Source: Prevotella sp. (GTDB lineage: Bacteria > Bacteroidota > Bacteroidia > Bacteroidales > Bacteroidaceae). From it: DNA of 39,641 nt. The stretch is taken from assembly GCA_016285055.1 (NCBI GenBank), contig JAEEPZ010000027.1:1-39641 (forward strand). Direction: 5' to 3'. Within the stretch, counting starts at the first letter, position 1; every line of letters starts with the position of its first letter. Positions 23,297 through 31,806 of this stretch are shown here, in pieces. The position numbers and the translations under genes are program-made. The notes below the pieces were generated by a model. The model did not search any database and had not been told where the DNA came from. It saw nothing but the letters and a program-made list of their open reading frames with translations.

Positions 23297-24352
23297 CTAC
23301 CAGTTCCACGCTCCGTCTTCCTGTGTGAAGTTCGGGCTCAAGTACAGTTGATGACCGTCCTTGAAGACGATAAGCTGGTAGGCTTCCTGTGGTATGTCGA
23401 TGGGATTCTGCAGCATCTCTCCGCCTTTCAGGGCCAACTCGAATCGTCCCTGTCGGCTGTCAAGCCGCAGTAGCAGGTCGGCGCGGCCTGTGGGGTCAAT
23501 GCTGGCAAAGCGGCGCAGCACGTAACCCAACTGCTCCTCGTCTATCCACCAGTATGCCGAAAGATTCGCACGGCCTTCTTTCCATTTCAGTGCCAGACGC
23601 TTGGGACATCCTGCCTCATGATAACGCAGCAGCTTGCCGTCGCAAAGGCGGTCGAAAGTACCGTCATGACGCACGTCCTCAATGCTTTCGATGTCAATAT
23701 CATCGTAGAAACGGTCCTCTTCGTCGTATTCCTGCCATGCCTCGCCGTTCCAGTATTCCTCCAGGGGCACGTAGCGGTATTCATATTGTTGCATCAACTG
23801 GTCGTACTTCTCGCGTGGTGGCAAGCCGTTCTCTTGAAGATTGTTCAATACCACTTCATCGGCCTCGAGCTGCATCATGCAGAAATCCTCCTTGCCTATG
23901 CGCCCTACACGTGTTTTTGCCAATCGGTCATTGGCCTCTTCACCTTGCATCCAGTTCAGCAGAACAGCCTTGTAGGTGCCACGCAGCCATACGGCCACTT
24001 TGCCGTAAGGGGCGAAGCCCACGACGAAAGTGTCGAACATCGGGTCGTGGTCTTCGTCTTCCATCTGCCACAATTTCTCTATCTTTTCTTTGTCAATGGG
24101 TGCACTCAGCTGATAACCTTGTGCCTCAGTGATGGCGAGCCACAGCAGATTGACGCTGTCGGGCAGCGGATAGGTCTTGTCGTCTATGATGATGGGAGCC
24201 GTAGCCTCTCCCCATTCCGCGCGTTGGTAATTACCATGAGCAATCATGACGTCCTTCTTTTCCTCGTCTTCCTCAGTGTTGAAATAACTGCTGATGGAAA
24301 AGACAGGATACAGGCGCGGTGAGCAGTCGGAAGTGTGATAGGTAGTTTCCAT
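23297..24352 (-). CDS. DUF2931-like protein
   Basis: This 351-residue soluble protein shows a DUF2931-type core. It runs from AIIIDDKTYPLPDSVNLLWLAITEAQ (small strands and a Trp-containing segment) through DTFVVGFAPYGKVAVWLRGTYKAVLL (the family's V(V/I)GxAPxGxVxVWL block, about residues 108-133). A charged second half contains KWKEGRANLSAYWWIDEEQL and an all-beta C-terminus. Many DUF2931 proteins are lipoproteins encoded near T6SS payload genes; this one has no signal peptide. It starts 3 bp after the 473-residue gene and is probably co-translated with it. A chaperone, immunity or adaptor role is possible; the family function is not established. Confidence 0.65.
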   Translation of the reverse strand: METTYHTSDCSPRLYPVFSISSYFNTEEDEEKKDVMIAHGNYQRAEWGEATAPIIIDDKTYPLPDSVNLLWLAITEAQGYQLSAPIDKEKIEKLWQMEDEDHDPMFDTFVVGFAPYGKVAVWLRGTYKAVLLNWMQGEEANDRLAKTRVGRIGKEDFCMMQLEADEVVLNNLQENGLPPREKYDQLMQQYEYRYVPLEEYWNGEAWQEYDEEDRFYDDIDIESIEDVRHDGTFDRLCDGKLLRYHEAGCPKRLALKWKEGRANLSAYWWIDEEQLGYVLRRFASIDPTGRADLLLRLDSRQGRFELALKGGEMLQNPIDIPQEAYQLIVFKDGHQLYLSPNFTQEDGAWNW

Positions 24353-24355
24353 ATT

Positions 24356-25777
24356 TTAACAGAGAGGATGACTCAGCCCATAGTCGGCGTACTCCTCATT
24401 CGCATTGGCTTGTTTGATTTTGTTCTCCGCGTTGCTCTTCTTCAAATCTGCTGAGTCTCCCAGAGCTTTGCTGAGGTCTTCCGCTAAGTAAGCGCTCTCC
24501 AGTTCGCCAGAAGCAGCTTCGTATTCTTTTTGAGCCCTGCGTGCGTCTTCCCTGGCTATTTTTTCCTTTCTTTCGTATTCTTTCCGTTTGGCTTCCAGGT
24601 CTTCCAGAATTTTCTTGGCGTCTCTTTCTGTTTTCTTGTCGCCGTTGATGGCAGCAGCGAAGAGCTGTTCCTTCACGTCTTTAATCATTGCCTCATAACC
24701 TTCCTTCGTACTCTTGTATTTCTCTACTCGCTGTTCGGCTTTGTCTCTTTTATTTCTTGCCGCCTCAGTCTTTTTCTTGGCTTCGGCCACTTTGCTTTGC
24801 GCTTTCTTTTCTTTTTTCTCTGCCTTTGCTTTTGTTTTGTCGGCCGCTTCGGAGTCTTTCTTTGCCTGTTCCCGGTCTTCCTGGGCTTTTTTCTTCATTT
24901 GCTTCAGGTCTTCTTCCGACTCGGTACATTCAAACTCGTCCATTTTGTCCTCAGAGCTGTATGGCCCCATTACAGTAGGGCCTTTGGGCGTAACAGGAGG
25001 AGTGTTGGGGTCGATACTTTGTTGACCGGTTAAAGCAACATAATTTCCGTTTTCATCAAAATATCCCCGGCCGTCAGCTACAAGTTGTTTTTGGCTTACA
25101 CTGCCGTCTTGTGAAGTCCAGATGCGTCCTTGAGCGTCTTCATAGCCGCCATCTATTCTATAGGGCGCTCTTGGCCGGTTTTTGAAATATTGCTTCGTGA
25201 GCGATTCGTTATCCGTGATACTTAAGACTTCCGACTCTACAATGGGCGATCCTGAGACAACCCAGTTGACCACTTGTAATGCCACTTTGGTAGACTCTTT
25301 ACCACCGACCATTTTTAATGCTTCTCCAAAGCCTAAAGTTACAAGGCCGATAGCACCATCTACAGCATGGTCAGCTGCTGACCCCACCAACTCTGAGTTT
25401 GCAACAATTCTTTCTTCACCATCGACTAAGACAGTTTCACCTTCCATGACCGAGTATGCAAGGTCTTCTATAGCTTCCAGCTCATTCAGCGCAACATCAA
25501 TGATAGCAATGCGCTTATCAGCAATACCGGCAATCCCTAATACAGTATGCCTTTTACTATAGGCAAAGTCTTGCATTTCTTTTCCTGCATCAGATTGATA
25601 GCCTACAACCTTTGCTACCATTCCTATTGGCCCACCACTTGTGGCAACTTCAACTGCAGTCCTGGTAAGGGACAGATTATTGTGCTCGTCGAAGAACAAG
25701 CCAAAGTCGATGTCACTGTCGAAGCCTAAGTCAATGCCAGGGATGACACATTCATATCTGTATTTCTTCTTCCCCAT
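24356..25777 (-). CDS. Unknown protein with hydrophobic alpha/beta N-terminus and long coiled coil, candidate payload
   Basis: This 473-residue protein has no recognised family. Residues 1-200 contain Gly- and Ala-rich segments (TSGGPIGMVAKVVGY; VLGIAGIADKRIAIIDVALNE; AVDGAIGLVTLGFGEALKMVGG) without clear membrane helices or a signal peptide. A short central beta part (YRIDGGYEDAQGRIWTSQDG; DENGNYVAL) follows. Residues about 285-450 are a Lys/Glu/Ala coiled coil. The gene is more AT-rich than the core T6SS genes and lies between the PAAR-like tip and the DUF2931-like gene, a typical payload position. It could be an effector or a tip-associated carrier. No toxin motif is visible. Confidence 0.6.
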   Translation of the reverse strand: MGKKKYRYECVIPGIDLGFDSDIDFGLFFDEHNNLSLTRTAVEVATSGGPIGMVAKVVGYQSDAGKEMQDFAYSKRHTVLGIAGIADKRIAIIDVALNELEAIEDLAYSVMEGETVLVDGEERIVANSELVGSAADHAVDGAIGLVTLGFGEALKMVGGKESTKVALQVVNWVVSGSPIVESEVLSITDNESLTKQYFKNRPRAPYRIDGGYEDAQGRIWTSQDGSVSQKQLVADGRGYFDENGNYVALTGQQSIDPNTPPVTPKGPTVMGPYSSEDKMDEFECTESEEDLKQMKKKAQEDREQAKKDSEAADKTKAKAEKKEKKAQSKVAEAKKKTEAARNKRDKAEQRVEKYKSTKEGYEAMIKDVKEQLFAAAINGDKKTERDAKKILEDLEAKRKEYERKEKIAREDARRAQKEYEAASGELESAYLAEDLSKALGDSADLKKSNAENKIKQANANEEYADYGLSHPLC

Positions 25778-25792
25778 TTTTTCTATTGCTTG

Positions 25793-26437
25793 TTAGTTGG
25801 TTTTGAATTCACCACCACCGTCTTTAACGGAGTAGCCTAACATGACTTTGTTGGTACAAGCGTAATCTACAGAGAACGACCAGTCTTTTTTCTTGTATTT
25901 CTTGAAATAGGAAGAGCCCTTTTTTGAAGCAAAAGAGCTTACTGCCTTATTCTTGATTTTTTCAGAGTTCTTCTGCTCGCAGAAATGGTAGAGCGCATAG
26001 AGCAAGTCTTGCACCACAATGTCGGCACTGAGGTTGAAATGCACCTTCACCTTTTGCTTTTTCTTCAAATAGGACTTTAGCTGTTTCGTGATTTCCCGCA
26101 AGGCACTGTTCAGCTGGGTTATCAGCCCGTCGTCGTCTTCCACCGTATCCTGCTTTGCTGACAAATCCAGCCGGCTGCAGTCTATATAGATGGACTTGTC
26201 GACCTTGCTGATGCTACCGGTTTCCCACTCAGGCTTATTAATATAGTTAAAGCCGAAGAACACGAGCTTTTTCCCTTCCATTTCTCTTTCAACACGTTTG
26301 TACGTTGTCATACTCTCGTACTCAAGTGCTGAAAAAACCACGGAGAGATACAGGTCTTTCTGGTCGTCCTTGCCTTGCTTCTGTTCTTCTTTCTGTTCCG
26401 GCTCGTTGCTGGGGGCACTGGATCCTGTACTTGTCAT
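25793..26437 (-). CDS. Unknown soluble alpha/beta protein
   Basis: The start at 26437 (MTSTGSSAPSNEPEQ) is chosen because the frame upstream to 26578 only translates 9-bp intergenic repeats into a His-Lys run. The 214-residue product has a disordered charged start and then a compact alpha/beta fold: LYLSVVFSALEYES, KKLVFFGFNYIN, SIYIDCSRLDLS, KVKVHFNLSADIVVQDLLYALYHFCEQ. The tail is beta-rich and ends VMLGYSVKDGGGEFKTN. It has no signal peptide or known motif. It lies 15 bp before the 473-residue gene and 85 bp after the PAAR-like gene. A chaperone or immunity role beside a payload gene is plausible. Confidence 0.65.
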   Translation of the reverse strand: MTSTGSSAPSNEPEQKEEQKQGKDDQKDLYLSVVFSALEYESMTTYKRVEREMEGKKLVFFGFNYINKPEWETGSISKVDKSIYIDCSRLDLSAKQDTVEDDDGLITQLNSALREITKQLKSYLKKKQKVKVHFNLSADIVVQDLLYALYHFCEQKNSEKIKNKAVSSFASKKGSSYFKKYKKKDWSFSVDYACTNKVMLGYSVKDGGGEFKTN

Positions 26438-26449
26438 ATTGCAGTTTGG

Positions 26450-26512
26450 CTTATGGGTCTTATGGGACTTATGAGTCTTATGAGTCTTATGGGGCTTATG
26501 GGACTTATGAGG
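26450..26512. repeat. 9-bp CTTATGGGN tandem array (seven units)
   Basis: Seven head-to-tail 9-bp units, CTTATG(G/A)G(N), fill the 85-bp gap between the PAAR-like gene and the 214-residue gene. The same unit, also seven times, lies between clpV and tssB at 38707-38769. A 9-bp unit keeps reading frame, which creates the false His-Lys-rich extension of the downstream gene. Confidence 0.93.
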
Positions 26513-26522
26513 GCAGGGCTGT

Positions 26523-28202
26523 TTATTCAGAATATTTGTCGATGTTCTCGATAGACTTCTGGTAGTCCATATTGGCAATGTAGCTATCGAAGCGAGCTTC
26601 GTCGCTGTATGCGTTTTCGTAAGCTTCGTGCAGGGTGGCTTTTGATGCTTGATAATCTTCTTCGGCCTTTACGCGGTCTCCGTGCACGGCTTTGGCCTTC
26701 TGGTCATAGCGCACTGTTTCCGAGACATACATGTCTACGTATTCGTCCATGCCAGCCTCGCGGGCATCAACGCTGGCTGAGAAGTTCTTATCGGCATTAT
26801 CGCGGTATCCCTGCTCCTCCGTGCGAAGTTCAGCAGCCTTCTGGCCTTTGGCGCGAGTGTCCTTCTTGGCTTCCTCGTGAGAGGCGACGGCTTTGTCGTG
26901 CTGCTCCTTCTTCTCCTGTGCTTTGAGGGCAGTGCTTGCGGCTGCCGCTCTGCAGACACTCTCGTCTCTTTTCTTTCTGGCTTCTTTCTGGTCAGCAACC
27001 ATCTGGTTGCCTTCATCTATGGTCTGGCTCAATTCACCGGCAATCTTTTCGCGCTCTTGCGTGGCATTGTTGTATTTTGTCTCGGCCTTCTTCATCTTTG
27101 CACGTGCAGTTTCCTCTTCCGCAATGGCTTTGGCGGCATCTGCCTCAGCTTGCTTGCGAAGCTGTCTTTCTACGGCCAACGACTCCTTCGACGCACCGTT
27201 TTTCTTCGCAGACTCTTCAAAGCCCTTACGCATCTCCAGCGCCTCTTCGGCTTCTTTCCTCTTTTTTTCAGCTTTCACGTGTTCATCGTAAGCTTCCTTG
27301 TAAGGGGTAGCGGCCTCGTTGACTTTTTCGTTGGCTTGGTCGAGCTGTTTCTGCTGCTTGTCGGCCTTCTGGTCGTTCTCAAGGATTTTCCCGTCGAGTT
27401 CCTTTACCTTATCATTTTGCTTAAGGAATTCTTTGTCTGACTCCTGCTGGATATTCTTCAGTTCTTCCTTCGTGTAGGTTTTCTGTGGGGCAGCTTCGGG
27501 CTCCTTGCCACCATTACGGTATTTGTTGTTTACTTTGTCGATGGCTTCCGACTTCTTCTTGGCAGCACTCTCGCGATAGGCCTGACTGGCCTCCCTTGCC
27601 TTGGCAGCCTTGGCGGTGTCGCCGCTGGCCTCGTATTTTGTTGCCATGCGGTCTAAGTCTTCAGCAGTGTCCAGGTCGCCACTACCGGCAAACTGCGCCG
27701 TCTTCATCTCCTCATCATACTGCTGCTGCTGCCAGGGCTCCAGCTGTTGTTTCTCAGCAGGTGTGAGTGGTGGCACGATGGTGACGTCGACCGACACGTC
27801 GGGTGTGATGATGGGCGGCACGCCAGGCATCTGTCCGTCGGTGGTGAAGCGGACAACGCCGCCCCACATGCACATACACTGGCTGTTTCGCGTCAGTGCC
27901 GGCTGCCCCTGAATGAGACACTGCGGGTTGCCTGGCATCCAAGGTGCAGTGATGGCGGGTATGCAGGGCATGGGTGTCAGCACACCCATAGCGGCAGCCG
28001 TTGCCGATGCTACGGTAGGGTTGCTTGGGGTGTTGCACATGCCGAAGGGCATGATGTTCACCATTGGGGCATAGTCCATGATGTTGGCTCGCGGCACGTT
28101 GCACAACATTTTTGTGCGTGCCGGCAGCACGACGAGCGACGACGGTGCTAAACCGAAGGTGCAGGTCATCACGGCTCCTGTTGTAACGTAACTGTCTCCC
28201 AT
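26523..28202 (-). CDS. DUF4280 PAAR-like spike-tip protein with long coiled-coil extension
   Basis: This 559-residue protein has a DUF4280/PAAR-like domain in residues 1-125. Its features are GAVMTCTFGLAPSSLVVLP (with Cys14), the DYAPMVNIMPFGMC block, a TPMPCIPAITAPW block and LTRNSQCMCMWGG. These repeated Cys/Pro blocks match the conical tip that caps VgrG. Residues about 140-540 are Lys/Glu/Ala/Gln coiled coil with no recognised toxin fold. DUF4280 proteins often carry payload domains, so this helical extension is either a cargo adaptor or a novel payload. The gene starts 7 bp after the 370-residue gene and two genes after vgrG, fitting a spike assembly group. Confidence 0.82.
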   Translation of the reverse strand: MGDSYVTTGAVMTCTFGLAPSSLVVLPARTKMLCNVPRANIMDYAPMVNIMPFGMCNTPSNPTVASATAAAMGVLTPMPCIPAITAPWMPGNPQCLIQGQPALTRNSQCMCMWGGVVRFTTDGQMPGVPPIITPDVSVDVTIVPPLTPAEKQQLEPWQQQQYDEEMKTAQFAGSGDLDTAEDLDRMATKYEASGDTAKAAKAREASQAYRESAAKKKSEAIDKVNNKYRNGGKEPEAAPQKTYTKEELKNIQQESDKEFLKQNDKVKELDGKILENDQKADKQQKQLDQANEKVNEAATPYKEAYDEHVKAEKKRKEAEEALEMRKGFEESAKKNGASKESLAVERQLRKQAEADAAKAIAEEETARAKMKKAETKYNNATQEREKIAGELSQTIDEGNQMVADQKEARKKRDESVCRAAAASTALKAQEKKEQHDKAVASHEEAKKDTRAKGQKAAELRTEEQGYRDNADKNFSASVDAREAGMDEYVDMYVSETVRYDQKAKAVHGDRVKAEEDYQASKATLHEAYENAYSDEARFDSYIANMDYQKSIENIDKYSE

Positions 28203-28209
28203 CTCCTTA

Positions 28210-29322
28210 TTAGTTTTCTTCTTCTACCAATTTGGTAATCACGCGGTCGAGTATGTCTTCAACAGTCTGCTGGTCGCCGTTGGCCCGAGCTTCCAGCATC
28301 GTCTTGGCTTCACCTACGGGTACCACCACTTTTCCTGTCATGCGCATAGCGTGGTCAATGTTCTCAATGCCCTTCGTGTCGCCGCTGTCTGCTATTTGGC
28401 TGAAGAACCCCAACTGACCTTTTTCGTCAGGATAATTCGACGTGGCTTCAAAGAGAGCGTCCGCCAGTGACCGCGCATCGTCCTGTATGCGCATGGCGTG
28501 TTGCTTTAGCTGGCGTGCTATGGCAGCAGCTTCCTCCTTGTCACCTTCTTCCAAGGCTGTCGTCAGTTCAGTGATGGTGGCCAGCACTTTCGGTTCTTTG
28601 CGTTCCCTGGTCATCTTCACACTCTTGTAGATGGACAGGAAACGGCTGGTTTTCAGTGTTTCAAATACTTCTGGAAGACCAGTATTGGCCACCGTTTCTA
28701 CAACGACCTGTGCGCCTTGAGCCACCTTGATGAAGTCGTCCATGCGCCGCAGAGCGCCCTTCACTCCTTTGACATGCTGGCTGTTGCTTTCTACCGCATG
28801 ATTCACCATGCGTTTCATTCCATCGATGGCTGCGGCCATCAGCCCCAAGTCCTCCGCCGTTTTCAGCACCTCCATAGCTGGAGCCAAGGGGTCTTGCTGC
28901 TTCGGCTTACTGGGGAAACGCTCCTTTAGCTGCTTTCGCTTCTCTTCTGACCGTTTTCTTTTTTCTTCCATGGCAGCCATGCTGGCAGCCATGTCATTTT
29001 CCATTTCTTTGCTTTCGTCTTTGTCGTCATCAGCCGATTCACTTTCTGCATCTGTTGAGTCAGCGCTGTCTGTGCTCTGCAGTTCCTCTGTCAGGGCATC
29101 AGGAGTCATGGTTTGACTGTCAGTATTAGCTTCGCTTGTGTCAGTGGGGGCAGGCTCTGTGTTTTCCGTAGTTTCTTTATTGGTTACGGAAAAGCCCGGC
29201 AGATCGAAGTCATCATAGTCGAAAGAAGCCTTCTTCAATATGTCGTCCGCTCCCTCAGACTTGTTGGCGTTAATGAGGTCGAGGTCGAAGGAAGCAAAAT
29301 CGTCGTCCCAGTTGTTGGCCAT
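28210..29322 (-). CDS. Acidic disordered/helical protein, unknown (spike-region chaperone or adaptor?)
   Basis: This 370-residue protein has no signal peptide. Residues 1-120 are acidic and low-complexity, with Asp/Phe patches (DDDFASFDLDLI; FDYDDFDLPGF) resembling short linear motifs, then a Ser/Thr/Asp/Glu tract. Residues 120-360 are helical: MAASMAAMEEKRKRSEEKRKQ is a highly charged helix, and the rest shows repeated amphipathic helices (EALETLKTSRFLSI-like and AMRIQDDARSLADALFE). It lies between vgrG and the PAAR-like gene, 7 bp from the latter. That position, together with the solubility and the acidic motifs, suggests an adaptor or loading chaperone for the spike. This is inference; no family was recognised. 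Confidence 0.65.
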   Translation of the reverse strand: MANNWDDDFASFDLDLINANKSEGADDILKKASFDYDDFDLPGFSVTNKETTENTEPAPTDTSEANTDSQTMTPDALTEELQSTDSADSTDAESESADDDKDESKEMENDMAASMAAMEEKRKRSEEKRKQLKERFPSKPKQQDPLAPAMEVLKTAEDLGLMAAAIDGMKRMVNHAVESNSQHVKGVKGALRRMDDFIKVAQGAQVVVETVANTGLPEVFETLKTSRFLSIYKSVKMTRERKEPKVLATITELTTALEEGDKEEAAAIARQLKQHAMRIQDDARSLADALFEATSNYPDEKGQLGFFSQIADSGDTKGIENIDHAMRMTGKVVVPVGEAKTMLEARANGDQQTVEDILDRVITKLVEEEN

Positions 29323-29414
29323 GTTGTTTGCTTAGCTTGGATGATTCATGCCTATTTCTGATGTCACTGTATTAACAGCATCACTGCGTTGTTCACGCGG
29401 AACGCCGGCGCAAA

Positions 29415-29480
29415 GTGTACAGAGGTTTTGTACACTGTGTACACAGGCTCTGTACAGTGTGTACATAGGCCGTGTACACT
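29415..29480. repeat. Three 22-bp TGTACA repeats downstream of vgrG
   Basis: Exactly three adjacent 22-bp units fit the consensus GTGTACAnAGGnnnTGTACA(C/G)T (29415-29436, 29437-29458, 29459-29480). They lie in the 210-bp gap between vgrG and the 370-residue gene. The same motif occurs three times before the E1-like gene. No hairpin with a T-run is present. Confidence 0.92.
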
Positions 29481-29532
29481 TTTATCAAAGCTTTGCTTTT
29501 CCCGTCCGATGCCATTCGGTGAATCATACTGG

Positions 29533-31755
29533 TTAGGATTCCTTGATCATAGGCGCGTTGAGGTCGAGGCTTGCCGAAGCTGCAATCTTTGCCGAAGCGC
29601 TGGCGTTCACCTCCACGTTCATGCCCTGCATCTTTGCTTTCTGGTCAGACAGGTAGCTGCTGTTCATACCCTTGAGCTTCACATTCTGTTGTGCCTGTAC
29701 GTTGAAGTTGTTGGCAGAAATCTTGCTGTCCTTCTGAACCTTGACAACCTGGTCCTCATCCACATTGACGTACTGTTTCTTCTTGGTGGCAATGACCATA
29801 TCCTCTTCTGAAGAGAATTCCATTTCCTTCTCCGTAGCGATTTTCATGTTGCCGTCTGACGTCTGTGTCATCTCGTTAGTCACCTGCATGAATGCGTCAT
29901 TGGTAACCATGGTAGACCAGTCTTTGCCCACTCCAGTTGTCATGTCGTTGTCCACGTCAATCACCATATCGTGCTTAGCCTTCATCTTGATATCACGTCC
30001 GGCTTCCATGATGATGTCTTTACTGGCTTTGAGCTCAATATTCCCCGATGACCTCAACTTGATAAGTGAGCGATCGGTGGAGAGCAGCAGTTCGTAGTGA
30101 TTAGACTTGTTGTCGTAGATACGTATGTATCCGCTTTTTCCTGTAGATTCGGCGGTTTGTGAGTCGTGTATCTCGATGGTGTGTCCGCTGGACGTTCTGA
30201 TGGCTTTCACGTTGTTGAAACCGGGACACCAATTGGAGTCGACGTGGTAATCTGGGTCAAAGAAACAGCTGCAGACATAAGGGCGCTCAAAGTTGCCTTC
30301 CTCGAAGTCTACGAGCACTACGGTGTATTGCTCGGGTATGAGGTGCACGCCGTAGAAGCCGCCCTCATTTTCGTTGGCACCGTTGTAAGGCTGTGTGACG
30401 TGTATCCAAGGTGTCATGCCATTTTTCTCCTTGTCGCCGTGCTTCCCGAAGTATTCCCTCAACTGCCACGGGAAGCGCACCCTGACTCGTCCCCATTGCT
30501 TTGGATCGTCCGTTTCTATCACAATGGCGCGCACGGGATGGTCGCAGACTGGGAAGATGTTCTGGTCGGTGTAGGGCGGATAGTCGATGGTGGCGGGAAT
30601 GCCCTGGAAGTTGTTCTGATATTCGCCGTTGACATCGAAGTTGTGAGTCACTGAGGTGATGAGGATGACATCCTGCTCCACCTCGCTCTTCTTCGATGAC
30701 TCCCCGCTGATGTAGTTGTCCTTGATGGTGAGCTTGGCACCTATCTTGATGCGTGAACAGAAGGTGGTGCCGCTGTATTTCACCATATTGCTGCGTATGC
30801 GGCGCTGCTCGGCGAAGGTTGGCTCTACGTGCAACGTCATGTCCTCGCCTTCTTGCTTTTTGAATTTGGTGGCTTCGTCGTCGCTTTCCAGACCCGGACC
30901 TCGTGTCACCCGTCTTGTTGTTCTGGGATAGCACTGCAGTGAACTGTCCCATGTGCTGTCGTTCAGCGAGTTGCCTGTTTTGTCCTGATGCTTGCCAAAT
31001 CCCATCGAAAGGGCAGCACGAGTGTTGTAGAGTGAATTGATGTATCCGTAGTCTATGTGGGTAGTCTGCAGCTTGACGTTGTATTCCGACATGTCCTGAC
31101 TGGGATATTTCAGCTGGATTTCCTCTTGGTTCTCCAGTTTGCCGAAGTGTATCTTCTTTCCCGTGCTGAACATCCATTCGCCATAGCGTATGGCCAGTCG
31201 TTGCAAGAACTGATAGTCGCCCTCGTTGTACTGTACAGTGTAGTGAATCGTGCTGCTGTGCTCCGTCTTCCCTTCCATGCTCAAGTTGTATTCCGTTTGG
31301 ATAATCTCTGTGACAATGTCATTGAGCTTATAGTCATTGAACATGTAGCAGGAGGGGTGTGTGAACATTTTCGCATCGTTGGACAGCGCTGTCACCTGTA
31401 TGGAATAATCACTGGATTCTCTGAATCCTTGAGCGTTGACGATGAAACCTTCAAACTCGATGTTGTCGTTCTGACTTCCTTCCTGAAAGTTGGTGATGTT
31501 CTTCTCGGTGTTGCCAGTCTTCATCATGAGCGTGACGGGCGCTCCGATGATGGCGCCGCACACATTGAACTGCACATCGTTGATGTCCTCCTGGCGGTCT
31601 TTTTGCAGGCTGAATGTCAGTTTGCAGGGCTGCAGCAGTTTCTGCTCCAGCATGAAGTTATCAAATGTGAACTTCGAGCCTTTGATCTCAATGTGGAACT
31701 GTTCCGACTGCGTGCCATCGATGCTGACGGCTATGCTGTTAACTTGTATCGACAT
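29533..31755 (-). CDS. vgrG: T6SS spike protein VgrG (TssI), Bacteroidetes type
   Basis: This 740-residue protein follows the VgrG order. The N-terminal gp27-like part (about 1-390) includes QVTALSNDAKMFTHPSCYMFNDYKLNDIVTEIIQTEYNL and YNEGDYQFLQRLAIRYGEW, a strong VgrG hallmark. The OB-fold follows (about 400-520; VRAIVIETDDPKQWGRVRVRFPWQ and GFYGVHLIPEQYTVVLVDFEEGNFERPYV). The C-terminal part is a repetitive gp5-like beta needle with VxVxxDxxxxV-type periodicity. It ends at DLNAPMIKES with no effector domain. VgrG trimers tip the Hcp tube. It follows the long Hcp-fusion gene and precedes an adaptor-like gene and the PAAR-like tip. Confidence 0.95.
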   Translation of the reverse strand: MSIQVNSIAVSIDGTQSEQFHIEIKGSKFTFDNFMLEQKLLQPCKLTFSLQKDRQEDINDVQFNVCGAIIGAPVTLMMKTGNTEKNITNFQEGSQNDNIEFEGFIVNAQGFRESSDYSIQVTALSNDAKMFTHPSCYMFNDYKLNDIVTEIIQTEYNLSMEGKTEHSSTIHYTVQYNEGDYQFLQRLAIRYGEWMFSTGKKIHFGKLENQEEIQLKYPSQDMSEYNVKLQTTHIDYGYINSLYNTRAALSMGFGKHQDKTGNSLNDSTWDSSLQCYPRTTRRVTRGPGLESDDEATKFKKQEGEDMTLHVEPTFAEQRRIRSNMVKYSGTTFCSRIKIGAKLTIKDNYISGESSKKSEVEQDVILITSVTHNFDVNGEYQNNFQGIPATIDYPPYTDQNIFPVCDHPVRAIVIETDDPKQWGRVRVRFPWQLREYFGKHGDKEKNGMTPWIHVTQPYNGANENEGGFYGVHLIPEQYTVVLVDFEEGNFERPYVCSCFFDPDYHVDSNWCPGFNNVKAIRTSSGHTIEIHDSQTAESTGKSGYIRIYDNKSNHYELLLSTDRSLIKLRSSGNIELKASKDIIMEAGRDIKMKAKHDMVIDVDNDMTTGVGKDWSTMVTNDAFMQVTNEMTQTSDGNMKIATEKEMEFSSEEDMVIATKKKQYVNVDEDQVVKVQKDSKISANNFNVQAQQNVKLKGMNSSYLSDQKAKMQGMNVEVNASASAKIAASASLDLNAPMIKES

Positions 31756-31806
31756 GTTGTGGGAATCTTAATAATCAACAATCCGTGGTCAAGCAGGACT
31801 AATGTA

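Noticed and set aside
26438..26578. N-terminal extension of the 214-residue protein with a His-Lys run
   Set aside because: It translates the 9-bp intergenic repeats and overlaps the end of the PAAR-like gene.
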